In this document: positions 21,988 through 33,420 of the stretch, in pieces | How the letters are laid out: each line of letters starts with the position of its first letter | How positions within the stretch are numbered: the stretch's first letter is position 1 | NCBI GenBank assembly: GCA_050084985.1 | Contig: JBITNC010000001.1 | Coordinates: 48,608,001 to 48,672,000 of the forward strand | Direction of reading: 5' to 3' | Origin: Nageia nagi | Taxonomy: Eukaryota; Pinophyta | Length of the DNA stretch: 64,000 bases | Notes under the pieces: generated by a model | The model's database searches: none | The model's input: the letters and a program-made list of their open reading frames with translations, nothing else | What the model was told of the DNA's origin: nothing | Translations under genes and position numbers: made by a program

Positions 21988-23533
21988 ATGTATTGGTAGA
22001 TGGCTTTTAAATGGTCAAAGACTATCCATGTAATGGACAATAGAAGAGGACTCCAACAGCTACCTTGGTATGCAAAATCTCGATATGTAGGAGATAGAGC
22101 TATCATTCATGTAATGCAAAATATTACTTCTGAAATGAGAAATTTCTTGTGTTTACCTATTGATATACAAAAACTAATAGTATTAAAAATCAACCTAATC
22201 CATATGATGGATGGTGAATAGATAATAAAGGAGATGATATCAATATTTACATTGATAAATCCATGTATTTTGTTGATTTTATGCATTATCATGATCAAGT
22301 TGAAAAGCTAAATCTAGTATGTTTTTGTTGGCCTATGTCCTCACCATGATTGATCCTTGATTATACTTTCAATAATTATGTTTTGAACATAGCATATCAC
22401 ACTCTACAAAATTTAGATCCTCTTTTTAATTGGGTAAGTCAAATTGCAGGAGATCTTAATCCTCACAAAATGATCTAGGATTTCACCACCTCATTTGTCC
22501 CAACTCCAAGATGATCTAAAAAGCTAATTCAAAAAATTAATTGTCACTTTTCACATATGAAGTCAAGATTTTTTTCATCACCTCCACACAAAAGTTTAAC
22601 ACAATATTGCCTTCAAAAATCTTACAAACTCATCTTCCATAATTTCAAATTGATAAATCTAATCCATATTTCATTGAACAATATCATGATGATAAATATG
22701 TAAAAATGCTACAAAGAAACCTGTGCAAAGTTATGTCTCAAGTGTTTTCATTACCTATGAAAATACAAGAGAAAATAGCCATGTATTATTACAATGATCG
22801 AAACTTTGAAGCTTGGGTATTAAAACATAATGGGTATAAAGTTACTATTGAAATAGATGCCAAAGAAATGTGGATGGAATTAGAGTGAAAAATGAGTTTA
22901 ATTCATTTGTTTCATATACATTGGCCTTATCAAAGACCTAAAATTTCTCTGAATTGTGTTGATCATGTGAATGTAAAGTATTGGGGATGAATCATATCAC
23001 TTACTGATAAATTTAGTATAATACTTCTACAATCCCCAATCATGATATTATATGTGATTACACTTCACTTTTTAGTAAAACATGTTGTATCGATAATGCT
23101 ATAAATACAAAAATTAAGATTTAAAAGGATGCTTCAATGACTTAATTTATGAAATAAAATAAAACATGAAGTTTATCCTACACATATTGAAAAGGATTAC
23201 GTGGATCGACTTATTAAAGATGTACAACCATGTTCATCATTATTTCTGTGTTTCCATTATTATGCACAATCAAGTACACCATCACCTACTCAATTCTTTA
23301 ATATTGGTGAACAATCTTTAGATTCATCCATAAAACAAAGAGTTATCCAAAAGTATAAATCAAAACCAAAGGTATTTCAAGTGTTGTCACCTCCATTAAC
23401 TATTTATCCACCTAGACATCAACCATCCATTCTTGGAATAGGGCCATATTATCTTCGATTGAATCCTCCATATTATTATGTTTTGAAACAAAGAGGTTGG
23501 ACCATTGTTAAAAGATCATCCCATAATATTTAA
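21988..23533 (+). pseudogene. Extra sense ORF after integrase, unrecognised
   Basis: Downstream of integrase a further region of about 510 codons keeps coding character in plus orientation. It begins MAFKWSKTIHVMDNRRGLQQ, LPWYAKSRYVGDRAIIHVMQ; shifts frame near 22190 to GDDINIYIDKSMYFVDFMHY and YHTLQNLDPLFNWVSQIAGD; shifts again near 22650 to KVMSQVFSLPMKIQEKIAMY and YYNDRNFEAWVLKHNGYKVT. One frame then runs to 23533 with only a few TGA/TAA stops, ending PYYLRLNPPYYYVLKQRGWT and IVKRSSHNI. It is Tyr/Trp/Pro-rich, with no membrane segment, zinc finger or known enzyme motif. It is not a second integrase or RNase H. I know no family for it. Confidence 0.55.
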
Positions 23534-24839
23534 AAGACTTAGTGATTAAAATATATATATATATATTCACATATGTATTATTTATACTTAGAAATATATA
23601 ATTCTAAAGTGTCTTGGCTATATATATATATATAATTAGGGAATGTTATCCTTATTTGATGAAAACTATAATGATTTAGATCACTTATCAATTTATATTT
23701 ATATATTCCCCCATTCATATATACCATTTGTACACATATTACATCACATATGTATGATTAACATAATATTGTTTAAAGTTATCATCATTCTAGCTTCTAT
23801 TATGACATATGATATCTAAATTTTAGTCAATTTAAGATGATAGATAAACATGTTTGATATCTTTAGAATATCATGAACTCAAACACTATTCTCACATTTA
23901 AAATCTCAAAACAAACAGACATTAAAAGTTTTGAAGTATAGTTTTAAAGGAAATATTCTCCCATTATTTTGCTTCATCCCAAACCCAAGGCAAAAAAAAA
24001 AAAAAGAGAGAGAAGAGAAAAAAGAAAAGAAGTCTAAAATATATGCTTGGGTCATTATAGTATCCTCTATCGGGGCTATGGATGCTTGTCTAGCAATGGG
24101 GCATACCTAATGAAGAGGCAACATGTACAAAGAAATTTGGACCATTGTATGCACATAAGGAGAATTGACTTTAAACTATGCTTTAAAAAACATTTCATTT
24201 ATGGATGTTTAGAGAAGTAAATGAATATCACCATGCACACATGAGTTCAAGATAAACTTCTGATATTTTGACTATGTTTTATATCATCTCTAATTGTGTA
24301 AATGAAGATAAAAGAAAGATTGATAAAGCTAGTTAATTGATTATTTCTTTAATCATGTTATGTTATCAATATTATCCATATATCCCAATATAAAATTATC
24401 TTTATTATTATTTAAATTGATAAATGATCTTGTTATTCTAGTTATATTCTATAATTGTATAACATTTCTTATCATATATTTATTTATACACATACATAGC
24501 CAAGAAATAGAAAATGATGCATCTAATTTCGTACTATTATACTTAAAATATGTCCTATAAAATTTTATTTATAAAAATTTCATTGTCTAGTATTTTATAT
24601 AACCTTTATAATAATAGGATCAAAATATTCAAACATCATTCAATATATGAAACCATAATAAACTTGAATATATACTCATAAGAAAACATATCATCATATA
24701 CCTATCTGCAAATATAAAACTAAACATGACATCATCCCAAATATCCTCAACTACTCAATCATATAACATATCAAATCATAACATCTCAAATTACATGATC
24801 TCATAAAGTTTACAATCTCATCATCATGATAAAAATACA
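23534..24839 (+). other. AT-rich spacer in Tat-type element
   Basis: No coding signal. It holds short (TA)n runs near 23553 and 23621 and a purine tract at 23990-24033 (A-rich, then GAGAGAGAAGAG). It separates the sense ORF from the antisense PMD gene; a terminator for either transcript could lie here but none is recognisable. Confidence 0.6.
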
Positions 24840-26888
24840 ATATGGGCAACCTCATGGACTACCCCAACCACCAAATCCTCTTCTAGGACTACTCCAACCA
24901 CTACCCTAACCTCGAGAACTACTACGATCTCGTTGCTATCTGCTCATCTCTCTAATGCCATGACCAGGAGGAGTAGTACCAACAGACCTTGTAGGACTAG
25001 CTAGTCATGTAGCTCCTTGTAACATTGATGATCTCATAATACCCTAGGAGGATGCCCAAGGTGTAATACCCTTGCTAGGAGAGGCTCCCAATCTTGCTAT
25101 CCTACTTGAAGAACCTGCTATCCCTTGAGCACTACTACCAGCTTGATATGCAGATAAGTTAATAGGAATATAACTCAATGGAGGTATAGGATATTGCACT
25201 CCAAGATAAAATGTTGGTACACCTATCAACCAAGTCTGAATAATAGCATATAATAATCTCTCTATTGATAAATGCCATGAACAAACATTAAAGATCTACT
25301 CTTTGTACCCCAAGAGTAAGTGTTGCTCCCATCTGATGAGTTTGATCTTCCTATAGTGATGTATGAGCCTCATCCCTCTCTTTATGATATCGATCCCTCT
25401 TGGCTCTATATCGATACATGCATGAGTTGGCCTACACCAACTAATATTTGAGCTCGTAAATATCATCTAGTAAAGTATCTATACTAGGAATCTAAGTCAC
25501 CAAGATATCACCTCAATCATCATCATCTGTGCTTGGGGAAACTCTCTCCTTAATTAGACTCATTACTCTCTCCTCTAGAATGAACTCCTCAACAACATAT
25601 ATCATCCTCTCCTCTCCCTCACCTGTTGTTACTTCACCTGCGATTGCACCCACCTCCTCGATATCATCAACATGCTAATGAACATGTCTACCCTTTCCAT
25701 CATCATCACCACCCTCTAACTTAATATGCCACCAAGCTCTAAAATCCTTAGTGATGCCAATATCATCTACCCTAGTATCATCCTCAGTTAATGCCTCCTC
25801 TTGAGTAGGATCTAGCTCTGTATACACTAAAAATTGAACACCATCCATTGGGATGGTACCCTCATGCTGATATAGCATTGATGAAGGTAGAATGTCCTGA
25901 ATTAAATCAAACTAGTGGTGTACCCTCCAAAATTGAAAAAACTTAAGAAAATCTATCCATATACCACTTAATACACTTGGCTACTAATACCAGTAATCTC
26001 CCCTACAAGCTTAGCCCAAATTGGATATAAATAATAAGGTCTAAACCTCACCTAATCTAGAACTAACTAAGCTAGAATGCAATGATAATAGGCCACATAT
26101 TGCCTAATGTTATCTGATGGATGAACATATAAATCATCATGCCATCAAATGATGCCTACCTCATACTCCAAATGGGTACCAAAACTAGCCATAGGTGAGC
26201 TTGAAGGGTGAACTATAGTAATATGCTCATAAGCCCATGCCTACAAAGTGATAGTAACTGATAATGAGGCATGATGCCCTTGAGAATAAAATAATATCTC
26301 TCTATAAATTTGAGCTAATAGTGTAGGCACCCAAGCATACACTATCTCATGTTGTATCATATCTACTATAATCGGTAAAAGTGACCATGGGAATCTCCCA
26401 TCACTAGTATCTAGGAGAGCATAACACTGAACTAATCCCATCAAATATGAAAAATGTATAGCTCCCATTTGATCCTCCATCCAATAGTGGTAGTATCAGA
26501 TCCCTCTAAAAATAATCTTAAAAATAATAGTATCAACTCTATCTACTCCATAAAGATATGAAATCACTGTCAAAGCTCCAGTTCTGTCTACCACATGTTG
26601 TATCCTCTGACCATGAATAGGTAGTCTATATAATTAATGAATGTCCTCTATAGTGATCATCATCTCCCCAGTTGGGAGATGAAAGGTCAAAGTATGAGCA
26701 TCCCATATATCTAACAAAGCTACCAATAAAGGATAATCCCAATGAATACAACCCATATATGGGCCCATGCCAAATCTAACTGTCCTAAAAAATGTGTGAT
26801 CAGCAAGACCCAAAAACTCCCTACCCACCTGGATGATAGAAGGGTATATACCATGAGGCTCAAAAATGTCTCAAACCTGCAAATCCAT
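24840..26888 (-). pseudogene. Antisense plant mobile domain (PMD/MAIN-like) gene
   Basis: Read on the minus strand from ATG at 26888: MDLQV, a TGA (CGA decay), DIFEPHGIYPSIIQVGREFL, GLADHTFFRTVRFGMGPYMG, LLVALLDIWDAHTLTFHLPT and GEMMITIEDIH. The last two match the hallmark of plant mobile domain proteins (MAIN, MAIL1 and the long-form PP7 homologues). Further on are GAIHFSYLMGLVQCYALLDT, DGRFPWSLLPIIVDMIQHEI and VYAWVPTLLAQIYREILFY. A charged, probably coiled-coil part follows (RAKRDRYHKERDEAHTSL near 25350-25410) and then a Gly/Ser-rich tail. About fifteen stops. Extra antisense ORFs between pol and 3' LTR are known in Tat elements such as Grande; PMD proteins are also known from transposons. 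Confidence 0.8.
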
Positions 26889-27990
26889 AAAAATTAACTT
26901 AAAAAAATGGGTGATTCAACATGAAATGTTGACATTCAAATGATAGTGTTATAAAATCATCAACATATAAACATCAATGACCCTGAAACCCATCGGCTCT
27001 GGCCGATGATTGCAATCGAGGGTTTAAAAATTTATCACAACAAATAGAAAGAAAAGTCTAAATTATATTCTAATCTAATGAAAACATTTTAAGTACCTAA
27101 TTATTGTATTTTATAACTAAAAAATTAAAACAAAATGGTTAAAATATCAAATATAAGAAAAAATTAAAAAACAAGGTTAGTTTAAAATCCTACCTCTTCC
27201 CAAATAGGTCGGGAATGACCAATAGAGTGATGATGTGGAGGTATGACAGTCTCATCAAATACTAACAGCTAACAACATAGTAAAAAGTATAAAGAATAAA
27301 TGATACCTACCAGATAAGAAAATGAAAAAATAAGATAGAAAGTAATAATGAAATTTAAACCTTTTCTTTTTATAATCCTATGACATGGAACGTCGACGAT
27401 CGAATAGTGAACGTTGGTGATTCATTGACAAATGCCAGTGTTTTAAGTTTACTACCAATGATTAAAGAAAAAAAAGGTGGGGTTATGATTATATTTTTTG
27501 GAAAAACTTAACCTTCATGCGTAAAAGATTTTGATAATATTTCTTAAGATATTATTGATTTTGCAAATATCAAAAATGGTAAAATGTGATAAATCATTGT
27601 TACATAACATAACCGTGAAACCTTGTTATCGAGATAAAGGAAAATACTATCAAAAAACCATATATTAAAGAAATACTTATACGGTACATGTGTGCTTAGA
27701 CATGCAAAATGACATAACAAAAATGTCATGTAACTATCATACAAGCTCAACACATTGTCATACCGAAAATAGTCATTTTTGAAGTATATCCAAATTTATT
27801 TTCAAAACACATCAAATTTTAAATGAAAACACGTTTTATCATAATTTGATAGATCAAAATTTTGACTTATATATAAAATTGAGTCAAAATTTCTATCGCA
27901 AAAAGCCTCAAAGATAATTAGATAAAATAATAATTTAAAGCATCCCATTCTATGTTTTTGAACTATTAACCTCATCTTCAATTAATAATT
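26889..27990 (+). other. Upstream region of the antisense PMD gene, no gene seen
   Basis: AT-rich. Between the PMD start and the polypurine tract this would hold the PMD promoter if the gene was transcribed independently. CpG-containing clusters occur near 26993-27010 and 27389-27415, but I see no clear TATA box or upstream exon. Confidence 0.5.
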
Positions 27991-28005
27991 AAAAAAGGGG
28001 AAAAA
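27991..28005 (+). promoter_or_regulatory. Polypurine tract of Tat-type element
   Basis: AAAAAAGGGGAAAAA directly abuts the 3' LTR. It is the expected primer site for plus-strand cDNA synthesis. Confidence 0.9.
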
Positions 28006-28889
28006 TGAAGACATCAAAAAATGATCCACTTATACATTAAAAAATTTAAATACTTAAAATTTTGATGATTAGGATACAATCACTAGTGATCAAAAAAGGT
28101 CATTGGCATCCGCTTATGATCATCAGTGACTCCGCAATGAAAAAATCAAAACTCAAAAAATAGAAGATGAACTATAAGTTTCATCCTCTTTGCAAAAGTA
28201 TGGATAGAGAGGGTTAGTGATTACCTATGTTATCACTAAATGCCAAATCCCTTTGGTTATTTCAAGCTGGTGATAAACTTTGACTCCCCCTTTTCAACCT
28301 TTTAGAATTCTACAAATTCCCATTAAAAAAATCTATAAATACACGAGGCAAATAGATAATAAAAACCAAGAAAAAATTGAAGTAGACTTATGCTACTGAA
28401 ATGAAGATAGAACTATGAGGTTTATTTCAATTTGATTATTGCTATATGCTTTTCTTCCTTTTGTTAAGATTTCAAAAAAGTACAAGTATGTTTTAATGTG
28501 TTGTTTGAGCATATGTGTAGGGTTCACAGGTCTTAAGATGCAGCAAAATTCAAAGGCATCATAGATACAGATGACAAAAAGCTAGAACCCGAAGAGTGAT
28601 TCAAATCAGTCAAAAAATTCAAAGTTACAAAAATGCTAGCAACTTGATATTGAGTACTGACATTCCAACTCAATTGTTGGAGTTTCGATAAGGGTCACCA
28701 ATGACCTTCCATCCATATACTTGAACAACCTATTTTATACATGCATTTGAAGAAAGCCCTTTCATAAGGCAACTGGATCTAGTGATCTATAATTTGTAAT
28801 ACCAAGGTCTTCTAGAAAATTAATAAAATTTCAATTTGTATTAATTGTATTTGTCATATTTGCTAACAGGGTTGATTTTCTAACTAACA
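28006..28889 (+). repeat. 3' LTR of Tat-type element
   Basis: Aligns end to end with 11172-12053; begins TGAAGACATC, ends CTAACTAACA, and has its TATA box at 28334-28341. The CAAAG duplication follows immediately at 28890-28894. Confidence 0.93.
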
Positions 28890-28894
28890 CAAAG

Positions 28895-30765
28895 TATCCA
28901 CTAATGGATAATCACAAAAGAGGGGTAGTCTTTAGTATTGACTCCCATGTTTCCAATATGATAATGCATACGTCGAAGCTCAATATTTATTTATTTATTT
29001 CTAACAAGTTTGTGGAGAAATTGTTCTAATCTCTTACATCCATTGGTACTATGTCCTTTGATCATATGATTATCATAGAATTCATCTTATTTATACCAAG
29101 GTTGTTTTGAAGCATATGGGTTGTGCTTGACGTTGGGAAATGTTATGAGTTTTTCCTTAAGCACCCTTTATAATATTTCTAGTAATGATAATATTTTGCT
29201 TTAGAGGTGCTTGTTCCACATGTTGCTTTTATTCTCTTCGTATCGATTGTAGTTGAGTTTTTTTGGTAGCATTTACCATCCCCACAAAAGATGATGATGT
29301 AACTTCTTTCACTTGTTGTTGTGACTGAACAATGAGTAAAGTTGTACTAACAAGTAGTAACATCAAGTTAAAGATATGCACTATAGTTTATGGAGGCATG
29401 TACTAAGCTTTGTTGGCATTCATGTATTCTCCCAATGATGAAGCATCTAAGGATGATAATGGTGTAACAAGCTCATCATCATAGTGAAAAAAATATCAAG
29501 AGAAAAATCCTCCAAGGTTATATAGTCTCCTAACTCAATAGTTTGTAAGATTAGTTTTTCGATTGTCTTAATGAATAATGTAGGAGGTATTGCTACCCCA
29601 TTTCTCCCCATTACATTTTTTACTCTTAGTGCCATATCATTTGAACTTAAAACTTATGTTTCTTTTAGTTGCTTTTGCACATGATTATCATTCACTTGTT
29701 GAGAAAATAAAGTTGTGCCAACTTGAGCATCATTCTTTTGAGATAGTGGATTTTGAAATACTCCCAAATTATGATTTGTATTTATTGATGGACTATTATA
29801 AACCAATTTTGTACATCCAATGAAGCTTTGTAAAACTTTCCTCAAAGTTAGGCACCAATCAATACTATACCCTTTGACTCTATGAAATTCATAAAATTCA
29901 TCATCTTTATACCAATGTTTAGATGTTCAACTTGGATCCCATTTCAAACTTTTGGTAATATTAGTAATTTTCTTCATTGAGTGTTTTAAATATTTGAGAC
30001 AAAGGTTATTCTAATGAGGAAAATCTCTCTCTATCTTGGAGTTTGAATTTAATTACCACTATTTTGCCAACAAGATTGATGTTACATTGTAAGTTGTGAG
30101 GCTTATTGAGCTTGTTGAGATTATGGAGGAGCCATTAGTAATGTTTGTTGCACATGTTGAGGTGCTTCTTATTGTAATTATTATTATATATGAGTGTTCA
30201 AAGTTGTTCTTGGAATATTTTGACCCATGTGATAATTCATTAAGTTAGATGCACAATTTTGTGAAGAACCAACCATTACACTCATTTGCCTCCCAAAATG
30301 ATTAACTTGTAGAATTTGGGGAAGGCATAAATTGTTGACTCCATTGATTTTGATTTAGTTGTGTACTAGTTGTATTTTGCAATAGAGTTTGTTGTGCATT
30401 CTTAACCTGTGCTTGAAGTTAAGCCTCATTGTATAATTATATCACATGCTTTTGTAATGCATCAATATTTTATTGAGATTTCAAATTTTATTATACATTT
30501 TAAGTTGAATAATTTGGTTCACAATATGAATTTGTATTTGAAACTTGTGGTGTAATTGAAATACCAAAGAAATGTTGTTGTGTACTTTATTGATTTTTTC
30601 CAAATTTTTGTGTACCTTGTACATTTGGCTTTTGTTGAGAGGTATTCCTTTGAGCTTGCCTTGAACCATGTTGCCTTTGGTTCACAATATGCACCTTGCT
30701 TGGAAATCACAACCTTCTTAAGGTGGCTCGAAGCTAATACATTCCTTGTTGATTAAAATATTGAC
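28895..30765 (-). pseudogene. Inverted Tat-lineage gag remnant with duplicated finger
   Basis: Read on the minus strand, a Gln/Asn-rich part (QNTTSTQLNQNQWSQQFMPS near 30390-30290) leads to KDDEFYEFHRVKGYSIDWCL at about 29910-29850, followed by TLRKVLQSFIG and LGVFQNPLSQKND. About 820 bp further on a second related motif appears, DEFYDNHMIKGHSTNGCKRL EQFLHKL, near 29095-29010. Both resemble the finger of the full Tat-type element (EFYNYHSQNCHDTNHC then LGIYQNPLPHQTN at 16540-16700). This is therefore a gag-only relic of a related element, with an internal duplication or two fused copies. The complete Tat element inserted beside or into it. Confidence 0.7.
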
Positions 30766-30769
30766 ACCT

Positions 30770-31379
30770 ACCAAGATGGAGGAATGGAAGAATAAGGGAA
30801 TTTGCTATAATTATGATGAGAAATTTGTACCAAGTCATCATTGTGCTATTTAGAAACTATATGTGTTGTATGTGCAAGCTCCTAAGGAACCCTCTAATGA
30901 TGCTTTTGAGGATGCAATGGCAAAGGTTAAAAATGAGAAAGAACAACCCAATGAAATTGTTCCTAAAATCTTCTGCAATGCACTCTATGGGTTTAATTCT
31001 TCATAGACTATGAAAGTAAAGGGATACTTTAAGGACCAAATGTTGATAATATTCTTGGATTTAGGTAGCACTCATAATTTTATGGATCCTAACATGGCCA
31101 AAAAGACCTATACCTACATCTACCCACAAAATAATTTTGAGGTTATGATCTATAATAGAGGCAAAATTGCTTGCAATGGATGGTGTCAAAATATCAAACT
31201 CAGTATGGGGGATTACAAGATGCAAAGCGACATGTATGTTTTACCATTGGGTGGGTGTGATATAATCCTTGGTATACAATGGTTGATGATATTAGGCCCA
31301 ATTCTTTAGGATTTAGAAGAGCTTTGGATGCAATTCAAGGTTGATGACCACAAATACATTCTCAAAGGACTTCAAGTAG
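30770..31379 (+). pseudogene. Chromovirus gag finger and protease
   Basis: KMEEWKNKGICYNYDEKFVP SHHC is the chromoviral nucleocapsid knuckle (usual CYNCDEKFxxGHKC), with the second Cys changed to Tyr. From 31010 one open frame reads KVKGYFKDQMLIIFLDLGST, HNFMDPNMAKKT and MYVLPLGGCDIILGIQWLMI LGPI, the aspartic protease with its active-site DTG as DLG. The sequence KYILKGLQV continues beyond the solo LTR as GQSKIVSSHHMEKLLKKG. Confidence 0.88.
31375..31379. repeat. Target-site duplication AGTAG, left of solo LTR
   Basis: Repeated at 31881-31885 directly after the LTR; removing LTR and one copy restores the chromovirus reading frame. Confidence 0.92.
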
Positions 31380-31880
31380 TGAAGGATCTAACACTAACAC
31401 TTAAATTCCTAAATAACCAAGATCTCATGAAAGCTCAATCTCACATATAAATAACTCAAATAAGACAATCTCATAAAGATAACTCAAGATGTAAAGTGGT
31501 TCCTCCAATTAGGAGTACATCAATTAAATACATCTCACTTCATTCACAAACATGAATCTCTTACAATTCTCCTAATCTTATCTCCTAAACACTATCCTAT
31601 AGCATAACTTTACTCCACAAATTGGTATATGATCCAAATAGGGAGCCCTCTATTTATAGGCCAAAATCCCTTTTTGGATCACCCTTTTACTCAATGTACA
31701 AAAGTATGACATGCACATCCTTTTACCCAAGGGGCATGCTCATGACATGGAGTGTAGTACAAGTTACATTATCAAATTCACTTAAATACTTAAGGTATTA
31801 AATGATACCCTTAAGTAGTAGTGAACTTACATAGAAGATTACTACATAACCTTTACAATAATGCATTATACATTCCAACA
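31380..31880 (-). mobile_element. Solo LTR of Copia type A
   Basis: 501 bp aligning with the LTRs of elements 1 and 4, with the same TGTTGGAATGTATAATGCAT end and TATA box (31650-31658). It has no primer-binding site or internal sequence on either side and is flanked by AGTAG duplications, so a full element inserted here and later recombined between its LTRs, leaving one. Confidence 0.95.
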
Positions 31881-33420
31881 AGTAGGACAGTCCAAAATAG
31901 TTAGTTCTCATCATATGGAGAAATTATTGAAGAAAGGAGGTAAAGGAGTGGTGGGATAACTCTTTGTGCTCCAAATAGCCATGCAAGAATTACTCAAAGT
32001 ACAAGAACTACAACAAGTGCTCACTTAGAATGTCAATGTTTTTGAGGAACCCCATAGATTTCCCCCCAACTACTTTCATGACCATGCAATTCAATTGATT
32101 CTAGGAAGTCAAACACCTAACATTCATCCCTACTATTATCCATGCTTGCAGAAGGATGAAATAGAAAAATTGGTCGATGACATGTTGCAAGCCAGCATCA
32201 TCCATCCTAGCATAAGTCCCTACTACTCTCTAATTCTATTGGTATATAATAAAAATGGATCTTGGTGAATGTGCATAAATCTCCAAACCCTAAACAAAAT
32301 CACTATAAAGGATAAGTTTCCCATCTCTATCATACATGAATTACTAGATGAACTCCATGCTGCAAAATACTTCTCTAAATTAGACCTTTGATTGGGATAT
32401 CATCAAACTTGGTTGCATGAATAGGACATTCTTAAAATAGCTTTTCACACTCATGAAGGCCATTATGAGTTTCTTATAATGCCATTCAGCCTGACTAATG
32501 CACCATCTACATTTCAAAGTTTGATGAACCAAGTATTTCACCCTCTTCTTTGTAAATTCATTTTAGTTTTCTTTGATGATATTTTCATCTACAACAAAAC
32601 TTGGAAGGACCACTTGGCCCACCTAGACCAAATACTACAACTTTTGTAGGACAACTAGTTGTATGCTAAGCACTCTAAATGTTCTTTTGGATGTCAAAAG
32701 CTTGAGTACCTTGGACACATCATCTCAACGGAAGGTGTTAAGGTGGATCCTTTCATGATTGAGGATATGCAAATCTGGCCCTTACCCAAATCATTGAAAG
32801 GACTATGAGGTTTTTTTGGATTAATAGACTATTACCATAAATTTGTGGAGGATTATGGTAAAATTATAGCTCCCCTCATTGCTTTGTTGAAAAAGAATGC
32901 TTTCAATTGGTCAGTAATTACTAAAGAAGCCTTTCATCAATTGAAGGCTACCATGTGCTTGACCCTAATACTGGCTATGCTAGACTTATCTAAAACATTC
33001 ATCATTGAAAATGATACCTCAGGTGTAGGACTTAGAGATGTATTAATGCAAAAAGGATGATCCTTGGCATTCATAAGCAAGGATCTTTTAGGTTATAATC
33101 TGGTCAAATGTACCTATGAAAATTAAATCCTAGCAATCATCAATGTCATTCAACATTGGAGGCCCTACCTTATTGGTCATCATTTCATCATTCGAATAAA
33201 TCATCATAGCTTGAAATAGTTCTTGGAATAATGTATCTCCACACTTGAACAACAAAAATGGATTTTGAAGCTTTTGTGGTATGACTGTGAAATTATGTAT
33301 AGAAAAGGTAGTAAGAATGTGGTTGTTAATGCCATTCTCATAAATTCCAAGAATCGATGGTGTTGCAAGCTCTTTTCTCCACTATTCCTCAATGGCTTGA
33401 TCAAGTCAAACAAGAATGGA
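31881..33420 (+). pseudogene. Chromovirus reverse transcriptase and RNase H
   Basis: RT motifs in order: [76 protein letters not shown] and ILVFFDDIFIYNKTWKDHLA. FFDD is the normal chromoviral active site and is intact. Then GCQKLEYLGHIISTEGVKVD, the connection, and RNase H with FNWSVITKEAFHQLKATM, YLIGHHFIIRINHHSLK and KWILKLLWYDCEIMYRKGSK. Stops are mainly TAG, TGA and TAA in Gln, Arg and Trp positions. Confidence 0.9.

Larger units (their letters stand above)
11172..28889 (+). mobile_element. Complete Tat/Ogre-like Ty3-Gypsy element, 17.7 kb
   Basis: Both LTRs (882 and 884 bp), a candidate primer-binding site, a polypurine tract abutting the 3' LTR and a perfect 5-bp target duplication (CAAAG at 11167-11171 and 28890-28894) define the whole insertion. 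Domain order is ORF1, Gln-rich region, gag, protease, RT, RNase H, second RNase H, integrase, extra sense ORF, antisense PMD gene. Two RNase H domains plus extra ORFs and great size are hallmarks of the Tat lineage (Ogre and relatives). The LTRs differ visibly, roughly one base in eight in the first 140 bases I aligned by eye, so the insertion is old, and gag-pol is riddled with stops. Confidence 0.93.

Noticed and set aside
22000-22298. Minus-strand Ile-rich frames (21876-22106, 22107-22298)
   Set aside because: Low-complexity shadows of the plus-strand extra ORF and AT-rich spacer.
21988-23533. Envelope-like gene or endogenous pararetrovirus
   Set aside because: No signal peptide, membrane segment or movement/coat-protein motif; LTRs, polypurine tract, integrase and target duplications show a Gypsy retrotransposon, not a caulimovirid.
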